NCBI RefSeq assembly: GCF_022695515.1
Contig: NZ_JALDPT010000007.1
Coordinates: forward strand, 81,836-145,835
Origin: Phenylobacterium aquaticum
GTDB lineage: Bacteria; Pseudomonadota; Alphaproteobacteria; Caulobacterales; Caulobacteraceae
Reading direction: 5' to 3'
DNA: 64,000 bases
Shown in pieces: positions 34,673 to 44,313 of the stretch (the first letter of the stretch is position 1; every line of letters starts with the position of its first letter). The notes below the pieces were generated by a model. It saw nothing but the letters and a program-made list of their open reading frames with translations. It was not told the DNA's origin and searched no databases. The position numbers were made by a program, and so were the translations under genes.

Positions 34673-36871
34673 CTACCCCATATACCCCGGCATCCAGCCC
34701 TCATGGGCCGTGCGCAGCTGGCTGAGGGGCAGGGTGAACAGGCCCTCCACGGCCAGGTCGTCGCCGCCCGCCACGCCGATCACGGCGGCCGGAACCCCCG
34801 CCGCCTTGGCCGCTGCGAGCACCGCGTCGGCGCTGTCCACGGCGACCAGATACCGAGCCTGGTCCTCGCCGAACAGGGCGGCATGGGCGGGCAGGTCGCC
34901 GGCCAGCTTCAGCGTCAAGCCTTGACTTGAGGCCAGCGCCATCTCAGCCGCCGCGGCGATGAGGCCGCCATCAGAAAGGTCATGCGCCACAGTGACTTGG
35001 CGCGACTCAATGAGAGACCGGATGAGGTCGCCGGCCTTGCGTTCGACCGCCAGGTCGACCGGCGGCGGCGCCCCGTCCTCGCGGCCCAGCAGCTCGCGCA
35101 GATACATGGATGCGCCGAGCTCGCCGCGCGTCTCGCCAACCAGGACCAGGGTCTGGCCGGCCTTCAGCCCGCCGAAGTCCGCGCGCTTCGTGGAGTCGAC
35201 CAGGATGCCGACCGCGCCGACCGTCGGGGTCGGGGGAATCGCCGCCCCGTTGGTCTCGTTGTAGAGCGAGACATTGCCGCTCACGACCGGGAAGTCGAGC
35301 TCCCGGCAGGCCTCGGCCATGCCCTCGATGGCGCGGACGATCTGGCCCATGATCTCGGGCCGCTCCGGATTGCCGAAGTTCAGATTGTCGGTGATGGCGA
35401 TCGGGTCGGCGCCCACCGCCGTCAGATTGCGCCAGGCCTCCGCCACGGCCTGCTTGCCGCCTTCATAGGCGTCGTTCTGGACGTAGCGCGGGGTGCAGTC
35501 GGAGGTGACGGCGAGCGCCTTCTTGGTCCCGTGCACGCGGACGATCCCGGCGTCGGCGCCGGTGGCGCTATCTTCCAGGGTGTCGGCCATGACGTGGCGG
35601 TCGTACTGCTCCCAGAGCCAGCGCTTCGACGCCATGTCCGGGGCGCTCATCAGCTTGACGACGGCGGCGGCGTAGTCGGCAGGGGCGGCCACGTCGGCCG
35701 GGGCCAGGCGCGGCTGCGCGGGCGTTGCGACCCAGGGCCGGTCATAGAGCGGGGCGTCGTCGAACAAGGGCGCGAGCGGCACGTCGCAGACGATCTGGCC
35801 CTTGTGCTTCAGCACCATGTGGCCGGTGTCGGTGGTGTGGCCGATGGTGGCGGCGTCCAGGCCCCACTTCTTGAAAATCCGCTGGCCGTCTTCTTCGCGG
35901 CCGGGCTTCAGGACCGCCAGCATGCGCTCCTGGCTCTCCGACAGCATCATCTCATAGGCGCTCATGCCCTCCTCGCGCTGGGGCACGCAGTCGAGGTCGA
36001 GCTCGATGCCGACCCCGCCCTTGCCGGCCATCTCGACCGAGGAGGAGGTGAGGCCGGCCGCGCCCATGTCCTGGATCGCGGCCACGGCGCCCGAGGCCAT
36101 CAGCTCCAGCGTCGCCTCGATCAGCAGCTTCTCGGCGAAGGGGTCGCCGACCTGCACGGTCGGGCGCTTCTCGTCCGAGGCGTCGTCGAATTCCTGGCTG
36201 GCCATGGTCGCGCCATGGATGCCGTCTCGGCCGGTCTTGGAGCCGAAATAGACCACCGGCAGGCCGGGCGAGGGGGCGGCGGAATAGAAGATCTTGTCGG
36301 CGTCGGCCAGGCCCACGCACATGGCGTTGACCAGGATGTTGCCGTCATACCCCTTATGGAAATTGGTCTCGCCCGCGACCGTCGGCACGCCCACGCAATT
36401 GCCGTAGCCGCCGATGCCGCTGACCACGCCCGACACCAGGCGCTTGGTCTTGGGATGGCTCGGATCGCCGAAGCGCAGGGCGTTCAGCAGCGCGATCGGC
36501 CGCGCGCCCATGGTGAAGACGTCGCGCATGATGCCGCCCACGCCCGTCGCCGCGCCCTGATAGGGCTCGATGTAGGAGGGGTGGTTGTGGCTTTCCATCT
36601 TGAAGATGCAGGCCTGGCCGTCGCCGATGTCGATCACGCCCGCATTCTCGCCGGGTCCGCAGATCACCCGCGGCCCCTTGGTCGGGAACTTGCCGAGGTG
36701 CTTGCGGCTGGACTTGTAGGAGCAGTGCTCCGACCACATCACCGAGAACACGCCCAGCTCCACGAGGTTCGGCTCGCGGTTCAGGCGTTTGACGATGAGG
36801 TCGTATTCCTCGGGCTTCAGGCCGTATTCGGCGGCCGATTCGGCCAGGGTCTTCGCAGGCTGGGCGCTCAT
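34673..36871 (-). CDS. purL: Phosphoribosylformylglycinamidine synthase subunit PurL (small type)
   Basis: 732 residues, the small PurL that works with PurQ and PurS. The opening [59 protein letters not shown] (ATP/metal) and the [16 protein letters not shown] segment are typical. With ATP and ammonia from PurQ it converts FGAR to FGAM. The partners purQ and purS are 20 kb away in this window, so the complex is encoded at two sites. The end lies only a few bases from a repeat element. Confidence 0.97.
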   Translation of the reverse strand: MSAQPAKTLAESAAEYGLKPEEYDLIVKRLNREPNLVELGVFSVMWSEHCSYKSSRKHLGKFPTKGPRVICGPGENAGVIDIGDGQACIFKMESHNHPSYIEPYQGAATGVGGIMRDVFTMGARPIALLNALRFGDPSHPKTKRLVSGVVSGIGGYGNCVGVPTVAGETNFHKGYDGNILVNAMCVGLADADKIFYSAAPSPGLPVVYFGSKTGRDGIHGATMASQEFDDASDEKRPTVQVGDPFAEKLLIEATLELMASGAVAAIQDMGAAGLTSSSVEMAGKGGVGIELDLDCVPQREEGMSAYEMMLSESQERMLAVLKPGREEDGQRIFKKWGLDAATIGHTTDTGHMVLKHKGQIVCDVPLAPLFDDAPLYDRPWVATPAQPRLAPADVAAPADYAAAVVKLMSAPDMASKRWLWEQYDRHVMADTLEDSATGADAGIVRVHGTKKALAVTSDCTPRYVQNDAYEGGKQAVAEAWRNLTAVGADPIAITDNLNFGNPERPEIMGQIVRAIEGMAEACRELDFPVVSGNVSLYNETNGAAIPPTPTVGAVGILVDSTKRADFGGLKAGQTLVLVGETRGELGASMYLRELLGREDGAPPPVDLAVERKAGDLIRSLIESRQVTVAHDLSDGGLIAAAAEMALASSQGLTLKLAGDLPAHAALFGEDQARYLVAVDSADAVLAAAKAAGVPAAVIGVAGGDDLAVEGLFTLPLSQLRTAHEGWMPGYMG

Positions 36872-36921
36872 GGCGGGGCTTTTAGCCGGACTCGCGCGGG
36901 AGTGCGATAGGCTGGGCTCGG

Positions 36922-37011
36922 TCAGCCGCGCATCAGGCCGATCGCCGCGCCGACCGCCAGGAAACTCGCCAGGGCCAGGCAGACCAGGACGCGGAGGACG
37001 AGCGCGATCAT
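36922..37011 (-). CDS. 29-residue membrane peptide, coupled to the BlaR1-like gene
   Basis: The ORF reads [20 protein letters not shown] plus GAAIGLMRG, one hydrophobic helix with a basic end. Its ATG (37009-37011) overlaps the TGA of the M56 gene (37008-37010) as ATGA, typical of translational coupling. It is too short for standard gene callers. Either a regulatory micropeptide of the BlaR1-like system or a chance ORF; the coupling and clean hydrophobicity favour the first. Confidence 0.45.
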   Translation of the reverse strand: MIALVLRVLVCLALASFLAVGAAIGLMRG

Positions 37012-37961
37012 CGGACCCTGGGCTGGGGCAGGCTGGCGACCTCGAGGGCGGACAGATGGATCATCACGATCCCCTGGCCGGGCAGGGCGGTCCGGGCGCT
37101 GTCCAGGGCGGCCTGCTCGAAATGCGTCCTGGGCGGGGCCGGCGGCTTGGCCGCCCACACCCCATAGGCCGCCATCGCCACCAGCACCGTCGCGCCCCAG
37201 GCGCCGGCCTGCAGCCGCGCGTCGGCCAGGGGCGGGCGGGCCAGGGCCGCAATGCGCGCCTCCAGCGGATGGGCGCCGGCCAGCCAGTGGCAGCCCAGCG
37301 GCAGGGGCGTTCCGGAGAGCTGGGTCTTAAGCATGGTCTGCGCATAGAGCCGGCGTTGCCGCGACCGCGTGGCCATGACCGTGGCGTCGCAGGCGAGCTC
37401 CTGGTCGAGCCGCACGGCGTAGGCGGCGGCATGGACCAGCGGATTGAACCAGCACAGGCACTGGGCGAGGGCGACCAGCGCATTGGCCTTGGGGTCGTCG
37501 CGCTCGATATGGGCCCGCTCATGGGCGCGGATCAGGGCGCGCTCGGCGTCCGTATAGGTGGTCTGGAAGTCGGCCGGCGTCACCAGACGCGGCGTGATCA
37601 CCCCGACCACAGCCGGCCCCGCCTGGCCGCGGCGCGCCCGGGCCAGGAACCGCATCTGGCCGAGCGCCATCAGGCCGGCCGCCATCACCAGGCCGGCGGC
37701 CCAGATCCAGATCAGGGCCTGGGGCGGATGCAGGCGCAGGGCCGGGGCGACCGCATGGGCCGCCATCGCCGTCCCCCGCTCGGCCTCGGCCGCCGGGACC
37801 ATGCCGGCCAGCAGCACCAGGGGCACGGCCGCCCACAGGGCGTAGGCGGTCTGGGCCCCGAACAGGCGCCGCACCGGCCGGCGCAGGGCCAGCACGGCCA
37901 GGATCGCCAGTCCGGCCTGGGCGTTGGCCCACAGGAAGTCTGCGAACAGCTCAGTCCCCAT
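37008..37961 (-). CDS. BlaR1-like M56 membrane metallopeptidase
   Basis: 317 residues. Transmembrane helices are seen at the start ([32 protein letters not shown]), middle ([18 protein letters not shown]) and end. The zinc motif HERAH ([13 protein letters not shown]) and downstream Glu ([13 protein letters not shown]) match M56 enzymes. In BlaR1 such a domain is activated by a signal sensor and leads to cleavage of BlaI. No penicillin-binding sensor domain is visible after the peptidase, so the stimulus is unknown. It overlaps blaI-like by 11 bases and is in an operon with it. Confidence 0.85.
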   Translation of the reverse strand: MGTELFADFLWANAQAGLAILAVLALRRPVRRLFGAQTAYALWAAVPLVLLAGMVPAAEAERGTAMAAHAVAPALRLHPPQALIWIWAAGLVMAAGLMALGQMRFLARARRGQAGPAVVGVITPRLVTPADFQTTYTDAERALIRAHERAHIERDDPKANALVALAQCLCWFNPLVHAAAYAVRLDQELACDATVMATRSRQRRLYAQTMLKTQLSGTPLPLGCHWLAGAHPLEARIAALARPPLADARLQAGAWGATVLVAMAAYGVWAAKPPAPPRTHFEQAALDSARTALPGQGIVMIHLSALEVASLPQPRVR

Positions 37962-38322
37962 CGTCGTCGAGCTCCGCGATCAGCGACTTCAGCCGCGCCA
38001 GCTCCTCGGGCTTCAGGCTCCGGGACTTGGCGAAATGGGCGACCATGGGCGCCAGCTGGCCCTCGAACAGCCGGTCGAGCAGCCCCTGGCTCTCGGCCAG
38101 CACATAGTCAGCGCGCGCCACCAGCGGGCGATAGCAGTGGCGGCCGTCGATCTTCTCCGACTTCAGGGCCTTCTTCTTCAGGAGCCGGTTGATCAGGGTC
38201 TTGACGGTCGCATCGCCCCACCCTTGCGCCGGCCCTACCGCCGCGACGATCTCGTCGGTGGTTAGCGGCTCCCGCCGCCACAGGGCGTCCATGATCTGGC
38301 TCTCGGCGGCGGTGATGTGCAT
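37951..38322 (-). CDS. BlaI/MecI/CopY family repressor
   Basis: 123 residues with the winged-helix pattern ITAAESQIMDALWRREPLTTDEIVAAV, ATVKTLINRLLKKKALKSEK and the RHCYRPLVARADYV segment. The C-terminal part (LLDRLFEGQLAPMVAHFAKSRSL) is the BlaI dimerisation tail. It represses its own operon and often an associated target gene. The dyad at 38334-38354 upstream is the likely operator. Partner M56 gene overlaps downstream. Confidence 0.9.
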   Translation of the reverse strand: MHITAAESQIMDALWRREPLTTDEIVAAVGPAQGWGDATVKTLINRLLKKKALKSEKIDGRHCYRPLVARADYVLAESQGLLDRLFEGQLAPMVAHFAKSRSLKPEELARLKSLIAELDDDGD

Positions 38323-38333
38323 GTCTTACGTCC

Positions 38334-38354
38334 GTAATTCGAACGCAGAATTAC
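38334..38354. promoter_or_regulatory. Probable BlaI-type operator
   Basis: GTAATTC and GAATTAC form perfect arms around seven bases. A partly related GCGGTTAATTC half-site follows. It starts 12 bases upstream of the blaI-like start and lies between it and the divergent secreted protein gene at 38440, so it may control both. Confidence 0.65.
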
Positions 38355-38439
38355 GCGGTTAATTCCGCCCGTCAAGCGGCCGCCCCGATCCGGGGCGCTC
38401 GGCGCTTGCCGTTCGGGGTCGCGGGGCGACTCTTGCCCC

Positions 38440-39066
38440 ATGACCCGCCGCCGCCTGCTGCTCGCGCCCCTGTTCGCCGCCCTCATGTCCGGGACCGCCC
38501 TGGCCCAGGCGGTCCCGCCGGTCAGCCCCGCGGGCGCCCGGCTCGCGGCCCTGCTCGACGGCATGGATGTCGAGCATCTGTGGCGGGCCGACCTGCATGT
38601 GAACTGGGAGACCGGCCAGCCGGACCGAGCCGCCGACTATGAGGGGCCGGGCAAGGCCACCCACTGCAGCGCCTTCGCCGCCGCCGTCGGCCAGAGGATG
38701 GGCGTCTATATGCTGCGTCCGCCGCAGCACGGCCAGGTCCTGCTGGCCAGCGCCCAGGCGGCCTGGTTCGCTTCGGGCCCCGGCCGCCAGGCCGGTTGGC
38801 GCCCGCTCTCGGGACCTGTGGCCGCCCAGGCTGCGGCCAATGTCGGCCAGCTGACCGTCATGGTCTATGCCAGCCCCAACCCGCACAAGCCGGGTCACAT
38901 CGTGGTGGTGCGCCCGGCGGTCCGCACCGTCGCCGAGCTTGAGCAGCAGGGCCCGCAGATCACCCAGGCCGGCCAGCACAACTATTCAAGCACCGTCGCG
39001 GCGATCGGCTTCGCCGGCCATCCCGGCGCCTGGCCGAACGGGGTGCGCTACTACACCCACCCCTGA
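38440..39066 (+). CDS. Secreted putative cysteine peptidase/amidase-like protein
   Basis: 208 residues with a signal peptide (LLLAPLFAALMSGTALAQ). A Cys-His pair is suggestive of a papain-like or NlpC/P60-type hydrolase: Cys in ATHCSAFAAAVGQRMGV, and His in KPGHIVVVRP. The remaining residues (TVMVYASPNPHKPGH) fit the strand order but the family is not certain. If real, the target could be cell-wall peptide. It is divergent from the BlaI/BlaR1 operon and may be its target. Confidence 0.6.
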   Translation: MTRRRLLLAPLFAALMSGTALAQAVPPVSPAGARLAALLDGMDVEHLWRADLHVNWETGQPDRAADYEGPGKATHCSAFAAAVGQRMGVYMLRPPQHGQVLLASAQAAWFASGPGRQAGWRPLSGPVAAQAAANVGQLTVMVYASPNPHKPGHIVVVRPAVRTVAELEQQGPQITQAGQHNYSSTVAAIGFAGHPGAWPNGVRYYTHP

Positions 39067-39067
39067 T

Positions 39068-40987
39068 CTAGAGCCCCGGAACCACCGGAAGCTCGATCGA
39101 ACTGGCCGCCGCCCCGCCGCGATAGATCCGCTGGGTCGCCTTCTGATAGTCGCCCGGCTTGGCGAAGAAGATGTTGGGGACGAAGGTCTGCGGATTGCGG
39201 TCATAGAGCGGGAACCAGCTCGACTGCACCTGCACCATGATCCGGTGGCCGGGCAGGAAGACGTGGTTGGCCGGGGGCAGGGCGAACCGATAGGCCTGCG
39301 TCTTCCCCGCCGGGATCGCGCTCGGATGCTCCAGGCTCTCGCGATAGCGGCCGCGGAAGATGTCCATGCCCACCGCCAGCTCGAACCCGCCCATCTCCGG
39401 CGCGGACGGAACCTGGTCAGGATAGACGTCGATCAGCTTGACCACCCAGTCGCTGTCGGTCCCCGAGGTCGAGGCGAACAGGTTCACCACCGGCATGCCC
39501 GAGATCCGCATCGCCTCGGTCAGGGGCGGGGTCACATAGGTCAGCACGTCCGGCCGGCCGTCCACGAACCTCTGGTCGGTGACCAGCCAGCGCTTCCAGG
39601 CGTCGCCGTCGGCGAAGTTCACCGGCCGCGGCTGATAGGGCACGGGCTTCATCGGGTCCGAGACATATTCGTCGAAGCCCGCCTCGGCCTTGGCCGGCGC
39701 CGTGAAGCTCAGGCCCCCCTGGGCGGTCAGATAGATCGGCTTGGACGCCGTGGCGCAGCCGCTCGCGCAGGCCAGCGGATAGCGGTCCATCCGGCTCCAG
39801 CGGTTCAGCCCCGTCTCATAGATCAGCACCGGCGGGGTGTCGGCCTTGGGCGCTCCGGTCTTTAGATTGGCGTCCAGGAACGGGCGCATATAGGCGGTGC
39901 GGAACTCGGTGGCCGTATCGCCTGAGAACTTCAGCTGGCCCAGGCTCGAGCCGTCATAGTTCACGCCCGAATGCCGCCAGGGCCCCAGCGCGATCGACAG
40001 CATGTCGTTCCGGGCGTCCTTCGGCTCCAGCGCCTCATAGGTGTGGATCGCGCCGTACATGTCCTCCTGGTCCCACAGGGAGCCCACGATCAGGGTCGGC
40101 ACGCTGAGCGGCTTCTTGGCCAGCAGGAGGTCCAGCGCCTGGCCCTGCCAGAAGCCGTCCCAGGCCGGGTGCTCGGTGAGCTTCTTCCAGAAGCCCAGCT
40201 GCTCGAAGCCGTTGGCCTTGCCATAGTCCCCGGCCGATCCGGCCCTAAGGAAGCCGTCGAAATCGTCGCGGGTGGCCCGCGGGACCTTCTCGCCCGCGCC
40301 CTTCTGGACGGTCTGGCCATAGATGTAGTCGAAATTGGTCTGGCGGAACGCGCCGTTGTGGAACCAGTCGTCGCCCTTCCAGCCGTCGACCATCGGGCTC
40401 ATCGGCACGGCGGCCTTCAGCGCCGGGTGCGGATCGAGCAGGGCCATCAAGACCGTGAAGCCCTCATAGGACGAGCCGATCATCCCGACCCGCCCATTGG
40501 ACTCAGGGGTGTTCTTCACCAGCCAGTCGATGGTGTCATAGGCGTCGGTGGCGTGGTCCACGTCCGAGGAATTCAGCGGCCCGCGCGGGGGCCGGGTCAT
40601 CACATAGTCGCCCTCCGACCCGTACTTGCCGCGCACGTCCTGGAACACCCGGATATAGCCGCCGGCGACCAGCACCTCGTCGCCCTGGGACAGGCTCGAC
40701 AACAGCTCGGAGCTGACATTGCGCTCGGCCCGCTTCGAGGCGTTGTACGGCGTCCGCGTCAGGATGATCGGCGCGCCCGTCGCCCCCTTGGGGATCATGA
40801 TGACGGTGTGCAGCTTCACCCCGTCGCGCATGGGGATCATCACATCGCGCTTCACATAGTCGTCGTCCTGTTGCGGCCGCACGAACACCTTGGGGATGTC
40901 CGCCGACAAGGGCGGGGTCTGAGCAAGCGCCGGCGCGGCGGCCAGCAGGGCGGCGACGGCGACCGCCAGGGTCAGGGAGCGGGACAT
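39068..40987 (-). CDS. CocE/NonD family hydrolase (X-Pro dipeptidyl-peptidase-like)
   Basis: 639 residues. The signal peptide is MSRSLTLAVAVAALLAAAPALA. The alpha/beta-hydrolase nucleophile is in GMIGSSYEGFTVL (GxSxxG). TLIVGSLWDQEDMYG carries the acid and GPWRHSGV the His. A jelly-roll-like C-terminal domain follows. Members hydrolyse esters or N-terminal X-Pro dipeptides in the periplasm. AAGGAA precedes the ATG. The gene is convergent with the Cys-peptidase-like gene. Confidence 0.9.
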   Translation of the reverse strand: MSRSLTLAVAVAALLAAAPALAQTPPLSADIPKVFVRPQQDDDYVKRDVMIPMRDGVKLHTVIMIPKGATGAPIILTRTPYNASKRAERNVSSELLSSLSQGDEVLVAGGYIRVFQDVRGKYGSEGDYVMTRPPRGPLNSSDVDHATDAYDTIDWLVKNTPESNGRVGMIGSSYEGFTVLMALLDPHPALKAAVPMSPMVDGWKGDDWFHNGAFRQTNFDYIYGQTVQKGAGEKVPRATRDDFDGFLRAGSAGDYGKANGFEQLGFWKKLTEHPAWDGFWQGQALDLLLAKKPLSVPTLIVGSLWDQEDMYGAIHTYEALEPKDARNDMLSIALGPWRHSGVNYDGSSLGQLKFSGDTATEFRTAYMRPFLDANLKTGAPKADTPPVLIYETGLNRWSRMDRYPLACASGCATASKPIYLTAQGGLSFTAPAKAEAGFDEYVSDPMKPVPYQPRPVNFADGDAWKRWLVTDQRFVDGRPDVLTYVTPPLTEAMRISGMPVVNLFASTSGTDSDWVVKLIDVYPDQVPSAPEMGGFELAVGMDIFRGRYRESLEHPSAIPAGKTQAYRFALPPANHVFLPGHRIMVQVQSSWFPLYDRNPQTFVPNIFFAKPGDYQKATQRIYRGGAAASSIELPVVPGL

Positions 40988-41067
40988 GCGATTCCTTGGA
41001 TCAACAGGCGGTCGAGCCTAGACCGCCGCAGATGATCCGCAAGCCGCGGGACGGATGCGGCGAGCCC

Positions 41068-41182
41068 CCTCGCCCCGCTTCGCGGGGAGAGGGTTGGGGT
41101 GAGGGGCCCATTCTTGCAGCGCCCCGCACGCCCGACCGTCCTACCCCTCACCCAACCCTCTCCCCGCAAGCGGGGCGAGGGC
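41068..41182. repeat. Family 2 element upstream of the GST gene
   Basis: Left end CCCCTCGCCCCGCTTCGCGG/GGAGAGGGTTGGGGTGAGGGG, right end the inverse (CCCCTCACCCAACCCTCTCC/CCGCAAGCGGGGCGAGGG). Internal bases (CCCGACCGTCCTACC) resemble those of the copy at 42054-42172. The gap 40988-41319 contains this element and the GST leader. Confidence 0.8.
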
Positions 41183-41319
41183 TAGAGGCGTGCAACTCGC
41201 CAACCGGGTTGCCCTTGCGTCCGAAGGCGCCCCTAATGCCTCCGTTTTCCCGACTCCATTCTCGCGGCCCGACGCCGCCGTCCTCCATTTCAAACCCCAG
41301 CGCCCAGGAGCGCCGCACC

Positions 41320-42087
41320 ATGATGAAGCTCTATTCCGGGGATCTCAGCCCCTATTCCGCCCGCGTCCGCATGCAGATCTACGCCAAGGGGATCAGCGAC
41401 ATCGAGATCACCCGGCCGTCCACCTTCGGCACCCCGAAGTTCCGCGAGGAGCACCCGATCGGCCGCATCCCGGTGCTCGATATCGACGGCGACATGATGC
41501 CGGAATCCGAGGTGATCGCGGAATATCTGGAGGAGATCTATCCCACCCCCTCCCTGCTGGGCGCCACCCCGCGCGAGACCGCCCACATCCGCACCGTGGC
41601 CCGCATCGGCGACATCTACATCTTGAACAACATGTTCATGCTGTCGGGCCAGGCCCGCGCCAAGACCCGCAATGAGGGGATCGTCGAGCTGCTCGGCGGC
41701 CAGGTGGTGCGCAACATCAAGGCGCTCGACCGGATGATCGGCAAGGACGGCTTCGCCTGCTGCGGACGCCTGACCATGGCCGACTGCGCCCTGGTGCCGG
41801 GCCTGTTCATGGTCGAGAACGTCCTGCCCGGCGTGGGCGTCGACAACCCCATCCCCGCCAACCCCAATGTCGCCGCCTACTGGGCCGCCATCCAGCAGAA
41901 CGAACACGCCGCCCGCGTCCTCGTCGAACTGCACCGGGGTCTGGAGGAACGCCGCGAACTCATCCGCTCCGGCGCCTTCGAAAAGATGATGACCGCCATG
42001 GCCGCCGCCCAGGCCGCGGCGGACGCGAAGGGTAGGGCAGGCGGGCGCACTCCCTCTCCCCACGTCGTGGGGAGAGGGCTGGGGTGA
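41320..42087 (+). CDS. Glutathione S-transferase
   Basis: About 255 residues from ATG 41320, with AGGAG nine bases upstream. The N-terminal thioredoxin-like domain has SPYSARVRMQIYAKG (glutathione-site Ser), GRIPVLDIDGDMMPESEVIAEYLEE (SNAIL/TRAIL-like ES motif). The C-terminal helical domain includes CGRLTMADCALVPGLFMV. It probably conjugates or reduces a small electrophile. The last about 20 residues (GGRTPSPHVVGRGLG) are read from a family 2 repeat, so the stop is provided by the repeat. Confidence 0.88.
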   Translation: MMKLYSGDLSPYSARVRMQIYAKGISDIEITRPSTFGTPKFREEHPIGRIPVLDIDGDMMPESEVIAEYLEEIYPTPSLLGATPRETAHIRTVARIGDIYILNNMFMLSGQARAKTRNEGIVELLGGQVVRNIKALDRMIGKDGFACCGRLTMADCALVPGLFMVENVLPGVGVDNPIPANPNVAAYWAAIQQNEHAARVLVELHRGLEERRELIRSGAFEKMMTAMAAAQAAADAKGRAGGRTPSPHVVGRGLG

Positions 42088-42172
42088 GGGGCTCTTGCTT
42101 GCCGCGTCTCGGCGGCCCGACCTTCGTCCCCCTCACCCTTCCCTCTCCCCGCAAAGCGGGGCGAGGGTGGCA
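42054..42172. repeat. Family 2 element overlapping the end of the GST gene
   Basis: CCCTCTCCCCACGTCGTGGG/GAGAGGG with GGTGAGGGG at the left, the inverse at the right. The two family 2 elements lie in the same orientation about 870 bases apart and bracket the GST gene. Internal bases are homologous between copies. Confidence 0.8.
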
Positions 42173-42250
42173 AACCGCCAATCCCCTTAGCCCTCCCCAA
42201 GGTCACCACGCCTACAGTCCCCCCAACACAATAGATCCGGGAGGACGGAC

Positions 42251-43909
42251 ATGGCGGACCTGGTCATTCGCAACGGGCGCATCGTCGACGGCACGGGCGC
42301 GGCGGCCTATGCCGGCGATCTGGCCATCACCGACGGCAAGATCATCGCCGTCGGCCGCTATGACGGCAAAGGCGCGACAGAGATCGACGCCGAGGGCCGC
42401 GTCGTCTCGCCGGGTTTCATCGACATCCACACCCATTACGACCCCCAGATCTGCTGGGACCGGCTGGCCACCCCCAGCCTGGAGCACGGGGTCACCACCG
42501 TGGTCATGGGCAATTGCTCGCTCAGCCTCGCCCCCGTCCGCCCGGAGGGAAAACGCAAGCTGATCAAGATGTTCGAGAAGATCGAGGACATCAAGGAACC
42601 GACCTTCGACGCCGCCGTGCCCTTCAGCTGGGAGAGCTTCGGCCAGTACATGGACCACATCCGCCCCGGCCTCGGCATCAATGTCGGCGCCCTCGTCGGC
42701 CACTCAGCCCTGCGCTTCTATGTGATGGGCGCCGACAGCCAGGAGCGGGTCGCCACGGACGGCGAGATCGAGCAGATGTGCGCCCTGCTCGAACAGGCCA
42801 TGGCCGACGGCGCCATCGGTCTGTCCACCTCCTACGTCGACATCGACGAGGACGGCCGCCCCGTGCCCAGCCGCCTGGCCGACATGCGCGAGAAGACCGC
42901 GCTGTGCCAAGCCATGGCCAAGAGCGGCCGCGGCGTCCTGCAGACCGTGCCCTATTTCATCGATATCGAGCAGCAGCTGGCCAATATCGAGGAGCTGGGC
43001 GATCTCAGCCTCGCCAGCGGCGTGGTCTGCTCCGTCGCCCCCATCACCTACAGCCCGGTCGCCCCTGAGAACTGGAAGCGCTCGATCGCCAAGCTGGAGG
43101 AACAGCAGGCCCGCGGCGCCAAGGTGTTCGGCCAGTCGATGCCGCGCAGCTTCGACATCAACATCATCCTCTCCGAGACCTCCTTCATGCTCTACAGCGT
43201 CCGCAAGTGGGACCTGCTGATGCAGAAGCCCTTGCCGGAGCGCCTCGCCGGTTTCGCCGACCCCGCCGCCCGGCCCATGCTGGTCGAGGCCGCCGAGCGC
43301 CGGATCATGCCGCTCTTGAAGAACATGGCCGTTGGCCGGGTCTATTCCCCGGAGAACGAGAAATATCTCGGCCGCAAGCTGACCGAGATCGCCAAGGCCG
43401 CCGGCAAGTCGGAAGCCGACGTCATGCTCGACATCGCCGTCGCCGACGGCCTGCAGACCGAGTTCCAGATCCGCGGCGCCATCCATGCCGATCCGGAGAT
43501 CGTCTCCCAGATCCTCGACCACCCGCTGATCCACATCGGCGGCTCCGACGCCGGCGCCCACGTCACCCAGTTCTGCGGCGCGGGCGACACCTGCGACATG
43601 CTGGAGCGCTATGTGCGCGGCTACGGCAAGATGACCCTGGAACGCGCCGTCCACCGCATGACCGGCGAACCCGCCCGCGACTGGGGCGTCCGCGGCCGCG
43701 GCCTGCTCGAGGTCGGTCAGGCCGCCGACGTGGTGATCTTCGACCCCGCGACCATCGCCCGCGGCGAGGAGATCTTCGTCTCAGACTTCCCCGGAGAAAC
43801 CAACCGCTACGTCCGCCACGCCATCTGCATCGACAAGGTCATCGTCAACGGCGCCGTGGTCGTGGACCGCGGCCAATACACCGACGCCCGGGCCGGGGTG
43901 ATGGTCTAA
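42251..43909 (+). CDS. N-acyl-D-amino-acid deacylase family amidohydrolase
   Basis: 552 residues from ATG 42251 with GGGAGGA upstream. The opening DLVIRNGRIVDGTGAAAYAGD and metal site GFIDIHTHYDPQ match D-aminoacylase. GVTTVVMGNCSLSLAP, SYVDIDEDGRP, GGSDAGAHVTQFCGAG (metal Asp) and DFPGETNRYVRHA follow. Members release D-amino acids from N-acyl-D-amino acids, or hydrolyse related imides. No signal peptide, so it is cytoplasmic. The end is 50 bases before a family 1 repeat. Confidence 0.92.
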   Translation: MADLVIRNGRIVDGTGAAAYAGDLAITDGKIIAVGRYDGKGATEIDAEGRVVSPGFIDIHTHYDPQICWDRLATPSLEHGVTTVVMGNCSLSLAPVRPEGKRKLIKMFEKIEDIKEPTFDAAVPFSWESFGQYMDHIRPGLGINVGALVGHSALRFYVMGADSQERVATDGEIEQMCALLEQAMADGAIGLSTSYVDIDEDGRPVPSRLADMREKTALCQAMAKSGRGVLQTVPYFIDIEQQLANIEELGDLSLASGVVCSVAPITYSPVAPENWKRSIAKLEEQQARGAKVFGQSMPRSFDINIILSETSFMLYSVRKWDLLMQKPLPERLAGFADPAARPMLVEAAERRIMPLLKNMAVGRVYSPENEKYLGRKLTEIAKAAGKSEADVMLDIAVADGLQTEFQIRGAIHADPEIVSQILDHPLIHIGGSDAGAHVTQFCGAGDTCDMLERYVRGYGKMTLERAVHRMTGEPARDWGVRGRGLLEVGQAADVVIFDPATIARGEEIFVSDFPGETNRYVRHAICIDKVIVNGAVVVDRGQYTDARAGVMV

Positions 43910-43912
43910 CCC

Positions 43913-43947
43913 CCGCCGCTCATTCCCGCGCAGGCGGGAATCCAAGC
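43913..43947. repeat. Family 1 repeat, degenerate single end
   Basis: CCGCTCATTCCCGCGCAGGC then GGGAATCCA, a shifted version of the family 1 consensus, between the deacylase gene and the nested palindromic element. Confidence 0.6.
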
Positions 43948-43951
43948 GGGT

Positions 43952-44292
43952 TCAGCAAGATCCGACCACGAACCTCACGAACCTCACGAACGGGGTGGCG
44001 GGGCAATGTGCGCGAGCTTGCGCGCCTTTTGGGGGCGGACGGTCCGAAGGAAATGGACCACGAAAAACACGAAAAACACGAACGGTCGGCGGCGAGGGTG
44101 GAGGCAGTAAATTAGGCGCGCTTGCGCGCGATAAGCCAGCCACGGCGGTTCAGCTGGGGTTCGTGTTTTTCGTGTTTTTCGTGGTCAATTTCTTGCGGCC
44201 TGTCGGCCGCGCCTGCGCCCGGTCTGACCCGCTGACGCTCCCGCTACCCCGTTCGTGTCGTTCGTGAGGTTCGTGGACAAACCCTTGCTGAC
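43952..44292. mobile_element. Nested palindromic element with CACGAA iterons, MITE-like (no coding content)
   Basis: The outer arms at 43966-43996 and 44246-44276 are inverted copies differing at two of 31 positions. They extend to TCAGCAAG at 43952 and CTTGCTGA at 44284, giving TIR-like ends. An inner pair, 44054-44083 and 44159-44188, matches at 29 of 30 positions. Units CACGAACCT and CACGAAAAA recur about every eight or nine bases. No ORF of any strength is inside. A structure that could extrude a cruciform or form a long hairpin RNA is clear; mobility is inferred. Confidence 0.6.
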
Positions 44293-44313
44293 GCGACGCG
44301 AGCCTCACACGCC

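Noticed and set aside
44054..44188. Inner CACGAA repeats as an origin or iteron array for plasmid replication
   Set aside because: No Rep gene, and units occur inside inverted arms rather than a direct array; a repeat element is the better reading.
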